Origin: Planctomycetota bacterium
GTDB taxonomy: Bacteria; Planctomycetota; Planctomycetia; Planctomycetales; Planctomycetaceae
DNA length: 64,000 nt
Direction of reading: 5' to 3'
Assembly (NCBI GenBank): GCA_016872645.1
Contig: VGZH01000018.1
Location: forward strand, 1-64,000
Both the position numbers and the translations under genes were made by a program. Shown here one piece after another: positions 1-8,347 of the stretch. Below the pieces are notes generated by a model that saw only the letters and a program-made list of their open reading frames with translations, made no database searches and had not been told where the DNA came from. Each line of letters starts with the position of its first letter. Position 1 is the first letter of the stretch.

Positions 1-225
1 CCGGTCCGTTGACGACGGTTGAAAATGGTGGCGCTGGTTTGTTGCGGGACTCCTGTGGGTTGAGGAACTGGATTGCGTTCGCGGTTCAATGATCACCGGT
101 CGTTTTCGGTGGTCGTCGTCGCGGTCAGGTGCGGGGACTGTCAGGGCGGCGGTATCTGGCGTCTTGGAGGCAGTCGCTTTCGTGGTTGGTCTCCAAGATG
201 TGGCCGCGGGCGTGTGGAGGTCCAA

Positions 226-357
226 CGCTCTCAGGAGCTTGTTCTCCTCCTTCAGAAATTTGACGCACCTCGCAAGTTTGTTGTTGCTCGCCGAGGCGAT
301 CAAGGCCAGCAGCGGGTGCCAGATTTTGGCGGCCCTGTTATTGTCGCAACTCGCTAT
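226..357 (-). pseudogene. Remnant of the N-terminus of a transposase/integrase
   Basis: Read on the minus strand, 44 codons without a stop give a hydrophobic start (WHPLLALIASAS) followed by a charged helix with the core FLKEENKLLRA. This is the pattern of the N-terminus of rve-type (integrase core) transposases that are abundant in planctomycetes, in which a LKEEN-LLR helix precedes the HTH region. No ATG is present; the frame opens at an ATA, and the sequence after the helix no longer resembles the family in any of the three frames. I read it as a degraded fragment, not a functional gene. The family assignment is from memory of the motif and is uncertain. Confidence 0.4.
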
Positions 358-1046
358 TCAGGTCGAGTCTGACAGATTCGCTGAAGAGCGCTATGTGGTT
401 CGGGATGGCCGCGAACGCTGCCCGGTTTTCGACCGAATGAGGCTGGTCGAGAGCGACCGAAGAGACGCCTGATTGACGCCGGTTCTGATGCTCGCCTGGA
501 GTGGAGGCGCAGCGATGAGCGATCCCAAAGTCGCAGTTTCGGAATTACTTCGCGGCGGGCACTTCCACGCAAGAATTACTGAAAAATGTGAGACATACTG
601 CAAAACACCTCGAATCAATGCGACGATTTGCAACAGCCTGCTTTTTGTTCTAACTCGCGCTACACAAAGGCATTTTGGCTGAAAAGCCATTCGACCAATC
701 CGCAAACTTACGGAATCGAAGGGGGCTTGAGGAAGCGAAGAAGTACGCGATGGCGGCGCGGAACGCCTGGATGCTCCTTTTTTAAAAGACCCGTATTTCT
801 CATTCACATGCTTCAATCCCATGAAGATCTCTCAAATTTCACCAACGATACGACAATTAAGTTGCGTAGAGGCACCTCGCCGACTACTGTGATCGATTGA
901 TTGGCAACTGGTCAGGCGAATCGAGGGGTTTATCGCAGCGCGTGACGGGCTTTTTGGGCTTTAGACACAAAGACGCGGCTGACTCCGTTTACGACCTTCC
1001 TCGGCGCTTTTCGCCACCCAACCCTGACGAAAAAATATCGCGAACC
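358..1046. other. Stretch without a convincing gene
   Basis: Open frames exist on both strands but they are short, overlap each other, are rich in Arg/Ser and show no recognisable motif. A loosely spaced pair of TGCAAA/TTTGCAA words occurs at about 599-633, too far apart to call an operator. The stretch probably holds the upstream region of the small His-rich gene at 1047 and decayed sequence next to the transposase remnant. Confidence 0.5.
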
Positions 1047-1508
1047 ATGAGCCGTTGGATTCAACATCCTGCTCTTGTCCGAACCTTGCTGATGCTGTTC
1101 GGTCTCCCGAACTTGCTGGGGCAAGGGTTCCACGTCGCGATTCATCATCATCACGGGGCGGCGTGTGAAATAGCGGCGACGATCTGCGATCAAGCTCATT
1201 TACACGCTCATGCGGAATCGACTCCCGTAAAGGGAGACTCTTGCCAAAACCACCGGACTTCGCGTGCCGAGTCTTCGCTGGTTGGTCGCGACACCGAACC
1301 GCAACGCACGCCAATCGTGTCCCAGCAAGGACACGACCCCCATGAATGTTCCGCCTGCCAGTATTTCTCGACCGCGCAAGTTCTCGCGAAATCGACCGTG
1401 TGCATCGCCTCGGTTGGTGTGTCGATCTCTCCCGTTGCATCGCTGCCTGCCGCTGTCTTTTGTGAGCGGTATCTGGCCAGTTCGCCGCGCGGTCCCCCCG
1501 TGGCTTGA
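1047..1508 (+). CDS. DUF2946-like small His/Cys-rich metal-associated protein
   Basis: A 153-residue protein. The N-terminus has a short hydrophobic stretch (residues about 8-24) followed at once by a HHHH run, then a His-rich middle, a CSACQYFSTAQ segment at about residue 106, a second hydrophobic segment and a RGPP C-terminus. A Cys-x2-Cys in a His-rich exported or membrane protein ending in RGPP is typical of DUF2946-type proteins, usually found beside metal transport genes; the exact role is unknown. I chose the ATG at 1047 because the upstream in-frame extension looks non-coding. It is the first of the metal-related genes in this window, which supports a metal-linked function. It could instead be an unrelated small membrane protein. 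Confidence 0.6.
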   Translation: MSRWIQHPALVRTLLMLFGLPNLLGQGFHVAIHHHHGAACEIAATICDQAHLHAHAESTPVKGDSCQNHRTSRAESSLVGRDTEPQRTPIVSQQGHDPHECSACQYFSTAQVLAKSTVCIASVGVSISPVASLPAAVFCERYLASSPRGPPVA

Positions 1509-2303
1509 GCGTTCGCTCGCTTCTTTCGCCGAGACCTTTCGATTGTCTTGGCGACCCTCTCGCGCAGAGAGTTTGTCGCGAGGTCGAGCGAATGTGCCGC
1601 ACTTCCGTAGGGCGAGCATTCTTGCCCGTCAGAAGGATTCGCCCATGGGCCGAAGGGTGTTGACCCCCGGTTCGGTGGTCGAGCGAAGTTCCGAACCGGA
1701 CGCTCGCGCGTTCCGGCTGGTCAACGCAAACCAGTCCGATGCTTCACGGCATCTGGCTCGCCGATAGCCGTTTTGTTTTCGACGCGATTTCAACGCGTAC
1801 TCCGTCGCGTGGCAGTGGGCCGGTCACCAAGGTCCGACCAGTCCTTCACCGGATTCCCGGCGCGACGGGGCTTTCCTTGTAAGTAGGCTGGGATTCCATC
1901 CCGACCGCAAGTGAATGGTCAGGACGAAGTCCCAACCTAACAAGCAGTCGGTCGCTCGTGGTTGCGAACACGAGTGGCGATGGTCTCGATCTTGATGGTG
2001 GTCGCATGGAGGAGAGGCTGAGAGTGTCCTAGCAGAGTGTGGTTTCATGGCTCAACCGTCAGGCGGATGCTGGCGTGGCTCGCGCCAACGGATGGCGTAA
2101 CGGTGTCGGCGATCTGTTCGCAGATCGGGTGAGCACAGCGGCGCGACAGACGCCGTTTGACACCTCTGAGCTTCCGGTTCCTTTTTCTTGAGCGACATCG
2201 GAGCCTCGTGCGGAGGTTCCGGCCGTCGTTCACCGGCGCGGTCGAGGTGATCGCGCCGAGTGATTCTGCCACTGTTTTTCTTTTTTCTAAAAAGGTGAAC
2301 TCC
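1509..2303. other. Long intergenic region with a palindromic element
   Basis: No reading frame here has a recognisable protein or a good ribosome binding site. The only clear structure is the imperfect inverted repeat at 1883-1941. The last 100 bases lead into the pseudopilin gene and probably hold its promoter, but I cannot point to a convincing -35/-10 pair. Confidence 0.55.
1883..1941. repeat. Palindromic intergenic element
   Basis: Two arms of about 24 bases face each other: one begins GTAGGCTGGGA, the other ends CCCAACCTAAC. The arms pair imperfectly around a short spacer (GCAAGTGAAT). The words match the style of dispersed planctomycete repeats built on a 'GGCTGGAA-GCCTA' core, a relative of which is seen at 21411-21533. 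It could fold as a hairpin in RNA. Confidence 0.55.
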
Positions 2304-3050
2304 ATGAAAGCGTTTTCTCGTTCCATGGCCCCGCGATCCAAAGCACGTCGTGGCTTTACCCTGATCGAACTGATCGTTGTGCTGATGATTCTCACCGCGC
2401 TGGCCGGGCTAGCGATTCCGGCTGTGACCAGCATGGTTACCCGGACGCATGGCTCTTCCGGTGCCGCTAACATTGCTGCGATTTCTAACGCGATTTCTCG
2501 TTATGAAGTTCAGTACTTGACCTATCCCAACCGCTTCGACTCGTTGAAGAATACGTTGGCGGGAGCCACGGTCACTGATTTCAATGGCCTGAGCACTGAG
2601 CTGACCGACAATTGCACGGCCCTGACTTTGACAGCCGCTCACGTCGATGCGCTTGCAGCCGCGGGCATCACTAATCTCCAACTCCATGCAGACATTGCAG
2701 CCGCTGACGCGACGTTTCAGCTTACCACGACGTCCGGTTCGATCGCTGCCAATGACGTCTTGCTGAGCATCACTGACGGTGCAAATGAGACGCTGCAAGG
2801 ACTCGACACTGCCGGAACCTATGTACTTCTTGGCGTTGGTAACCAATCCGAAATGATTGGTCGCACGCTGACCGACGCTCCGGTTCACTTTCCGGAGAGC
2901 GGCAATGAGAACCCCGCTGTGATCTACAACCGCTTCCTCGCGGTCTTCGAGATCTCTGGCGACCGAGCGAAGTTCGTGAAGGTCATTTCGCCGCACTTCA
3001 CTGGTTTAGACGGTCACGTGCAAGACTACTTCGAGACCGTCAACGAGTAG
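2304..3050 (+). CDS. Type II secretion pseudopilin (GspG-like)
   Basis: A 248-residue protein with a 17-residue basic leader and a class III prepilin site: G17 followed by FTLIEL, with Glu at mature position 5, then about 20 hydrophobic residues. The rest is an unfamiliar soluble domain rich in Ala, Thr and Asp. A prepilin peptidase (26919-28043) would cut after G17, and the protein would then join a periplasmic pseudopilus or surface pilus. The ATG at 2304 has an AAGGTG ribosome site 6-7 bases upstream. It is the first of three pseudopilin genes that alternate with MerC-like metal proteins on this strand. The C-terminal domain is longer than in classical GspG (about 140 residues), so it is probably a specialised pseudopilin. 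Confidence 0.85.
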   Translation: MKAFSRSMAPRSKARRGFTLIELIVVLMILTALAGLAIPAVTSMVTRTHGSSGAANIAAISNAISRYEVQYLTYPNRFDSLKNTLAGATVTDFNGLSTELTDNCTALTLTAAHVDALAAAGITNLQLHADIAAADATFQLTTTSGSIAANDVLLSITDGANETLQGLDTAGTYVLLGVGNQSEMIGRTLTDAPVHFPESGNENPAVIYNRFLAVFEISGDRAKFVKVISPHFTGLDGHVQDYFETVNE

Positions 3051-3271
3051 TTTTTGTGGATATTGCTCGATGCTGGCGATGTGGGCCGGGGGGCTCGCGA
3101 GAGTCCTCCGCCTTCGCTGGCTGGTTGTTCACGTTCCGTGAGCCGTTGGCGTTAACGTCGGACGGTGACTTCCGCAGTCGGATCGTTGACGTCGCATCGT
3201 CCGACGCTCGCACGTTCGGCTCAATGGGAACGGTTCTGTTGCGGTTCGACAACGAAAGCCAAACGAGAATC

Positions 3272-3919
3272 ATGACGGACCGGTTCGGGATGATGTTGTC
3301 TGTGTTGTGCATGGTGCATTGCGCCGCGATGCCGTTTGTGTTGGCGTGGCTGCCAATGCTCGGCGCGAGTTGGTTGGCGGATGAGACGGCTCATCGTTGG
3401 CTGGCGGGCGGGGCGATGCTGTTGGGTGCGATGGCGTTCTGGCCGGGGTATCGAATGCACCGGAAGTGGGGAGTGCTGCTGCTGGGACTGCTCGGCCTGA
3501 GCTTGATCACGCACGCGGCGTTCGCACACGAAGACGACTGCTGCCGACCTTTCCTCAGCCGGATCGCGCTGGCGTCCGGTTCAGCAGGTCAATCCGATTC
3601 CGATTCGCCAGGCCACTGTGAACGGGACGCGAGCGCGTTTCGGCAGACTGGCGAGGTTCCGGTTCCAAACGCCGTCGATCCATCGAAACCGAAATCCTGC
3701 CAAGCCTGTTGCCAGAAGAATGCCGAGTGTGATGCAGAAGGGCCAGAAGCGGAGGCCCTGAAAGTGAACTCAGCGAGTTCCACGACCGCTTCAACCTGGA
3801 GCACTTGGCAGACGCCACTTGGCGGACTGCTGCTGGTCGTGGCGCATGTAGTCAATCTGCGAGCGAAGAAAATCTGTTGTGCGAACTGTCTGGGTGCGGA
3901 CTCCCCTCAACTGGCGTGA
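3272..3919 (+). CDS. MerC-like membrane protein with metal-binding Cys/His motif
   Basis: A 215-residue protein. The N-terminal helix carries the MerC signature CMVHCAAMP (from about residue 14), followed by further membrane segments; after residue 85 comes a HEDDCC motif and a hydrophilic loop with several Cys (CQACC near residue 148). The last segment (GGLLLVVAHVVNLRAK) is again hydrophobic. MerC proteins move Hg(II) across the inner membrane; MerC-domain proteins in non-mercury contexts probably carry or sense other soft metals. A near paralogue lies at 6223-6792. The start is uncertain: ATG 3272 aligns with the paralogue, while ATG 3224 is also in frame. The gene sits between two pseudopilin genes in one run of + strand genes. 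Confidence 0.75.
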   Translation: MTDRFGMMLSVLCMVHCAAMPFVLAWLPMLGASWLADETAHRWLAGGAMLLGAMAFWPGYRMHRKWGVLLLGLLGLSLITHAAFAHEDDCCRPFLSRIALASGSAGQSDSDSPGHCERDASAFRQTGEVPVPNAVDPSKPKSCQACCQKNAECDAEGPEAEALKVNSASSTTASTWSTWQTPLGGLLLVVAHVVNLRAKKICCANCLGADSPQLA

Positions 3920-3923
3920 TGTC

Positions 3924-4094
3924 ATGAGACAAACACGAACTCTCAATCCAATCACCGAAACGCTGCTGCGGTTGCTAGTCATCACCGCGATCGCGATGGC
4001 GTTGGTTCCTTTCTTCCGTGGCAAGGATCGGCCTTCGGAAGCCACAGCGGATCAAGCATCCACAAAGTCCGAGACCGCAGGAGCCTGCCAATGA
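3924..4094 (+). CDS. Small single-span membrane protein
   Basis: A 56-residue product with one predicted membrane helix (residues about 11-26, LLRLLVITAIAMALVPFF) and a hydrophilic tail. It starts 4 bases after the MerC-like stop, and its own stop overlaps the next ATG (ATGA), so it is translationally linked in the operon. I recognise no family. Tight coupling and a coherent hydrophobic profile argue that it is real. It may be a small accessory subunit of the pseudopilus or the MerC-like transporter. Confidence 0.5.
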   Translation: MRQTRTLNPITETLLRLLVITAIAMALVPFFRGKDRPSEATADQASTKSETAGACQ

Positions 4095-4969
4095 AACATC
4101 TGATCCCCAAAGCTCGCGGCACCGGACAGCCTCACCCCGTGAGTCCTCCGCACACCGAATTTTCGTCCGTGGAGGGTCGCGGCACGCATGCGAATACGGA
4201 TCTCAACTCCGCCGCTTCGGCAACGAACGCTCCCGACTGGATGGTTTGTGGAGTCGGTGCCAGTTTTTGCCTGAACGATGTCCTGTCGAAATCGTCTGCT
4301 GGTGACGAGTTGGTAGTTCTCGATGAATCGCCCCGCCCCACGACGGCTCTCGATCACTCGCCCCGCCATGAGACAAAGACATCGTCAGGCATCCTTGGCC
4401 CCGAACCACGCGAACGCCACGGACTAACGCTGCTGGAACTGATCGTCGTTCTGCTGATCACCGTCGCACTGGCAGGTTTAATGGTCCCACTAGTGAGCGA
4501 TCACATCAGGGACGCGAGTGACGATGCGACGAAGGCCACGTTGGCTGCGGTACGCAATGCGGTAACGCTGTTCTGGCAGGACGATGACCGCTCGCCGAAA
4601 CAAGTCCCGAAAATTCACGCTCTGTTCGTTGACCCGACAACGGGGACGGCCGCATTTCGGTTTGACCCGACCTACAAGCTCGGCTGGCGCGGGCCGTACC
4701 TGCGCGAAGCGAGCGGGGCGTACACGATCGGCTCGCCGCACGCCTCGTTCAGCGCAACCTACGGCGACACAGGGGACCGCGCACTGCTGGATGCCTGGGG
4801 CCGGCCAGTCGTGATTCAGAATCCGGGTGTCGTGAATGGCTTGCAGGATGTGCGCGTCGTATCGGCGGGACCGGATGGGGAGATTGACATCGCACCGGCG
4901 ACTTTTTCGTCGGCGCTCAATGACTCGAACGATGGAGACGACGTGTATGTCGCGTTCACACTCCGTTGA
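4091..4969 (+). CDS. Type II secretion pseudopilin with long leader
   Basis: A 292-residue protein. The pilin motif GLTLLELIVVLL begins at G111, with the conserved Glu at 116, and is followed by the pilin hydrophobic helix and a soluble domain with a GWRGPYLRE block and an AWGRPVV block, as seen in GspG/GspH-like proteins of planctomycetes. The 110-residue region before the cleavage site is far longer than normal leaders and is Ser/Pro/His-rich. The ATG at 4091 overlaps the stop of the small membrane gene, but no other ATG lies between residue 51 and the pilin motif, so the true start may be a non-ATG codon further in. It would be processed by the peptidase at 26919-28043. Confidence 0.8.
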   Translation: MKHLIPKARGTGQPHPVSPPHTEFSSVEGRGTHANTDLNSAASATNAPDWMVCGVGASFCLNDVLSKSSAGDELVVLDESPRPTTALDHSPRHETKTSSGILGPEPRERHGLTLLELIVVLLITVALAGLMVPLVSDHIRDASDDATKATLAAVRNAVTLFWQDDDRSPKQVPKIHALFVDPTTGTAAFRFDPTYKLGWRGPYLREASGAYTIGSPHASFSATYGDTGDRALLDAWGRPVVIQNPGVVNGLQDVRVVSAGPDGEIDIAPATFSSALNDSNDGDDVYVAFTLR

Positions 4970-4976
4970 ACCTGTG

Positions 4977-6029
4977 ATGCCGGCCTTCGGCGGGTTCTTG
5001 TGGTTAGCCTTTGACTGGATCGCCGGTGCATTGTCACCCCCGGTTCTGGCGCTCAATTGCCCCTGCTCGGACTACGCTCCGCGACGAGTGGGTTGCACGA
5101 GCGATCGGCCAACAGGTTTGTCCCTCGCCAGCAGTTCACAAACGACCACCCAAGCGTACTACAACCGTCAGAGAAGAGTTCCATCGAACAACCAACCGCT
5201 CTCTGATGGTCGCGGTACGGCGAACACTCGCGCGGGCTTCACGTTAGTCGAAATGCTGGTGGTGCTGCTGATCCTCGCGGCCCTGACGGTCGCAGCCGTG
5301 CAATCGCTCTCGCCGGTCGCAGATCAAGCGCGTTACGACTCGACTTCGCGCACGTTGACGCAGTTGGAAGAAGCGATGCTCGGAGCAAACGGTCTGCGGC
5401 AGTCGGACGGAACGCCGCTGATCACCGGCTTTGTGGCGGATGTCGGACGGGTTCCCGTCCTGCAAGGCTCGGACGCCGAAACTCAACTCAGCGAGCTGTG
5501 GAATTCGACCAGCACACTGGCCACGACGTTTCCGTTTCAAACCCGCCTCGGCCCAGCGGCTCCGACCGATTACAGCGCCGTTCGATTGCCTTGCGGTTGG
5601 CGTGGTCCTTATCTGCAACTCGGCGTTGGCGTGACCGACTTGCGCGACGGCTGGGCGACGCCGTTTAGTCTCACGCCCAATACGGCCGGATCGTCACTGA
5701 CGTCAGTCACTTGGAACTTCGTCAGTCCTTATTCGGACAACTTGACCATCAGCGCAACGCCGGGCTTGGTCACCGTCAGCGGGACATTGACGAACAACAA
5801 CGCGGTTCCCGGAGCGGCGACCATCGTGCTGCTATATCCCGATCCGTCTCTCTCGACCACGACGCTGTCGGTCATGACCGATGCGGATGCGACGGTCGGC
5901 GGCTTCCAATTCAATAACGTCCCGATCGGGTTCCGCGTGCTCCACGCAACCATCGACGGCAACGTCCTCATCAAATACCTGCAAGTTCCCAGAACAGGTC
6001 TCAGTTTGAACGTGAACTATCAACCGTAA
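4977..6029 (+). CDS. Type II secretion pseudopilin with carboxypeptidase-like C-terminal domain
   Basis: A 350-residue product with an 87-residue leader ending in NTRAG, then FTLVEMLVVLLI as the pilin N-terminal helix. The middle repeats the GWRGPYLQL block seen in the preceding pseudopilin, so these two genes are paralogues. The last 110 residues (with a TVSGTLTNNN stretch) look like a beta-sandwich of the carboxypeptidase-regulatory type. The start is uncertain: ATG 4977 follows the previous stop by 7 bases and gives a hydrophobic leader; ATG 4947 overlaps the previous gene; TTG 5118 would give a shorter leader. Confidence 0.8.
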   Translation: MPAFGGFLWLAFDWIAGALSPPVLALNCPCSDYAPRRVGCTSDRPTGLSLASSSQTTTQAYYNRQRRVPSNNQPLSDGRGTANTRAGFTLVEMLVVLLILAALTVAAVQSLSPVADQARYDSTSRTLTQLEEAMLGANGLRQSDGTPLITGFVADVGRVPVLQGSDAETQLSELWNSTSTLATTFPFQTRLGPAAPTDYSAVRLPCGWRGPYLQLGVGVTDLRDGWATPFSLTPNTAGSSLTSVTWNFVSPYSDNLTISATPGLVTVSGTLTNNNAVPGAATIVLLYPDPSLSTTTLSVMTDADATVGGFQFNNVPIGFRVLHATIDGNVLIKYLQVPRTGLSLNVNYQP

Positions 6030-6222
6030 CACCTCCACCAGTTGGCGACCCGATGGGCATTTGCCCTCGAACGATGGTGCGACTGACATCGTCCGGGGCC
6101 TCACGGCCTGCGGCTCGCCAAGAAGTGATTCCAACATGGCGCGACTCAAAACTCGAATGCGGCGCAAGCGACGGCGGGACGGCGAAACGTCCGTGTTGCT
6201 AAAGGGGGGTCGCGCGGATTGG

Positions 6223-6792
6223 ATGAACGACTGGCAGCGGCAAATGAAAGCGTGGGATCAGATCGGATTCGTGGTGTCGGCGTTGTGCATCGTGCACTGT
6301 GTGGCGACGCCGGTGGTGTTCGCGTTGTTTCCGACACTCCGCCCCCTTTTCGGCGGTGTCAATCTTCATGCGTGGTTGGCTGGGAGCGCCGTGTTCATCA
6401 CGTTCGCGGCCTTCCTTCCGAGCTGCCTGCAACATCGTCGGACGGGCGTGTTGGCGCTGGCAGGGAGCGGTTTGAGCTTGCTGGTCATTACGGCGGTCGG
6501 CGATGGCTGTTGCCGACCTTCTGCCGTAGATCGGACACCAACTTCTACCCTCGTCTCCGCGGAGGTTGGCGTTCGGGCGACGGAAGCCATTCCACCGGAC
6601 CTCGCGTTGGCTTCGTCGTGGAACCGCTGGGCGACGACTCTTGGCGGAGCACTCTTGGCCATCGCGCATGTGCTCAACACGCGGTTTCGCCGCTGTTTCT
6701 GCCACAGAGGCGAAGCCCACTACAAGTACAACGCGACAGCGAGTGGCAAACGTGCTCGCCGGCTGGAACCCCTCGCGGGTGTTCCGGGCTAG
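6223..6792 (+). CDS. Second MerC-like membrane protein
   Basis: A 189-residue paralogue of 3272-3919. It has CIVHCVATP in the first membrane helix (about residue 25), three further hydrophobic segments, a GDGCCRPSA motif matching the DDCCRP motif of the first copy, and a final helix GGALLAIAHVLNTRFRR followed by a CFCH cluster. The CxxHC motif is the metal site of MerC. A run of six G at 6204-6209 is a possible but rather distant ribosome site for ATG 6223; an upstream ATG at 6136 would add a strongly basic extension. It follows a pseudopilin gene exactly as the first copy does, so the pseudopilin-MerC unit looks duplicated. Confidence 0.75.
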   Translation: MNDWQRQMKAWDQIGFVVSALCIVHCVATPVVFALFPTLRPLFGGVNLHAWLAGSAVFITFAAFLPSCLQHRRTGVLALAGSGLSLLVITAVGDGCCRPSAVDRTPTSTLVSAEVGVRATEAIPPDLALASSWNRWATTLGGALLAIAHVLNTRFRRCFCHRGEAHYKYNATASGKRARRLEPLAGVPG

Positions 6793-6834
6793 TTTGGGAA
6801 AACTGATGACAACTGGAAAGAACGAGAGACTCTC

Positions 6835-8202
6835 ATGAAGACAATCCTGCTCATTACCTCCGACCGGTTGGTCCGCGCGGACTTTCGCGGGCGCGGTTCG
6901 CCGCGACTGGTGGGCTGTTGGGAACAATATCGCGGGGCGGACGACGGTTCGGCTTCGTTGGTCGAGTTGGCGTTGAGCTTGGGGCCTCGGCGCGTGCGCG
7001 ACGTGTGGCTGCTGACGACCGATGTCACGACCAGCGTGTTGCCCGTGTCGCGCGACATCTTGGCGGGGAGCGGCCCGGACGACTTGCCTCAGTTGCTGGC
7101 GTTTGAAGCGGAAGCGTTCACGGGACAAGTGTCGTTTGAGACCGCTCTGTCACATGTCCCCTTGCCGACAAACGCCAAAGATGAGGAACCACGATTCTGG
7201 ATCACGCAGGTTCCAAACGATTGGCAATCAGCGGCGGAAGAGGCAGTGCGACGTCACCGCGGACGACTGCTGGGGATCGCGCATCCGGCTGGAGTCGCCC
7301 GGCGTATCGGCTCGGACAGTCCGAGCAAACAACCATGGCGACGACTAGAACTGTGGGATGATCTGGCTGTCGCCGTTCGTGGACTCGCTGACGGCAATGT
7401 CGACGTAGACGTTCTGCCGCGAACACAACGGCCGGATGCTTCGTTCGATGAAGTGCTGCTGGCGAGCGGAATGCCACTGTCGGCGACAGCGGCTGATGCT
7501 GCGGCGGATGCTCTACGCTTTGCCGATCGATCGACGCTCGAACGCTGGCTGACGGCGTGGGTTGAATCGTTATCGGCAACCCGGACGGTCGTCCCCGTGC
7601 ATCGGATTCCCAAGCCGCCGCTGACGGTCACTCAGCGGCGGGCCGTCATGTTGGCCTGTGCGGCGGCATCCATGTTGTTCTGTTTTGGCTGGTATTGGCT
7701 CGGTCAGCAGCGTTTGAAATTGCTGGCCGTGGAACTCGAACGAATTCAAGCTCCGAGTAAAAGACTGGAACAACTTAAGGACGACGAAACGAAGCTCGCG
7801 AAGGATCGAGACGAATTGCTGAAACAAGCGACCAACATGCGTCGCGAAGTGGAATTGCTGGTCACGGGAATGACTCGGCAGAGCGAACGGCAAGCGCGGC
7901 TGCTGGCAACGCTGTCGCAGTTCAGCGACGAACACGTCGTGATCCAAAAAATCGACGGCCAGGTGGGCGAGACGCAGCTTTCGGGGCTGTGCCTGCGCTC
8001 CGGCTGCGTCCAAACCCTCGCTCGCAAACTGTCGCGAGAACTAGAAGCGTGCGGCTGGCAAGTCTCGCCCGCCAAACTCTCTTCGACCGGTGTGCTGTCC
8101 GACGGCGGCCCATGGAAATTCACGATCGTGCTGAAAGACTTGCCGGCAAAGATGCCGCTCGCGCCGCAGCCAAAAGAGAAAAAAAAGGTAGCGAATAGAT
8201 AG
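6835..8202 (+). CDS. GspL/PilM-N-like inner membrane assembly protein
   Basis: A 455-residue protein. The N-terminal 250 residues form an actin-like cytoplasmic domain in the manner of GspL/PilM (KTILLITSDRL start, DDLPQLLAFEAE at about 82-93). One membrane helix lies at residues 271-289, followed by a coiled coil (about 290-350) and a small periplasmic domain. This is the GspL (PilM+PilN) layout, which links the assembly ATPase to the membrane platform. The ATG at 6835 is preceded by GAGA. The stop codon directly abuts the palindromic element at 8203-8338, beyond which the GspM-like gene begins. Confidence 0.75.
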   Translation: MKTILLITSDRLVRADFRGRGSPRLVGCWEQYRGADDGSASLVELALSLGPRRVRDVWLLTTDVTTSVLPVSRDILAGSGPDDLPQLLAFEAEAFTGQVSFETALSHVPLPTNAKDEEPRFWITQVPNDWQSAAEEAVRRHRGRLLGIAHPAGVARRIGSDSPSKQPWRRLELWDDLAVAVRGLADGNVDVDVLPRTQRPDASFDEVLLASGMPLSATAADAAADALRFADRSTLERWLTAWVESLSATRTVVPVHRIPKPPLTVTQRRAVMLACAAASMLFCFGWYWLGQQRLKLLAVELERIQAPSKRLEQLKDDETKLAKDRDELLKQATNMRREVELLVTGMTRQSERQARLLATLSQFSDEHVVIQKIDGQVGETQLSGLCLRSGCVQTLARKLSRELEACGWQVSPAKLSSTGVLSDGGPWKFTIVLKDLPAKMPLAPQPKEKKKVANR

Positions 8203-8338
8203 TTTGAGGTGCGGTGTGTCAGCACCGCCTTAGATCGCGGCGAAGCCGCTTTTGAATCTGGAATCGAAACGCCCGTGGAACGGCAAAGAAAGTGGCTTCG
8301 CCACAAGGGAAAGCGTTGCTGACACACCGCACTTCAAA
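8203..8338. repeat. 136-bp palindromic element with 22-bp terminal inverted repeats
   Basis: The ends carry arms of 22 bases (left 8203-8224 beginning TTTGAGGTGCGG, right 8317-8338 ending CCGCACTTCAAA) that pair with one mismatch. Inside is a second pairing between GCGAAGCC (about 8240) and GGCTTCGC (about 8293). The element starts right after the stop codon of the GspL-like gene and ends just before the ribosome site of the next gene. It resembles a MITE/REP-type element; it encodes nothing. Confidence 0.7.
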
Positions 8339-8347
8339 GAGGACACC

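Noticed and set aside
599-633. TGCAAA and TTTGCAA words upstream of the DUF2946-like gene
   Set aside because: They are too far apart and over 400 bases from the start to count as an operator.
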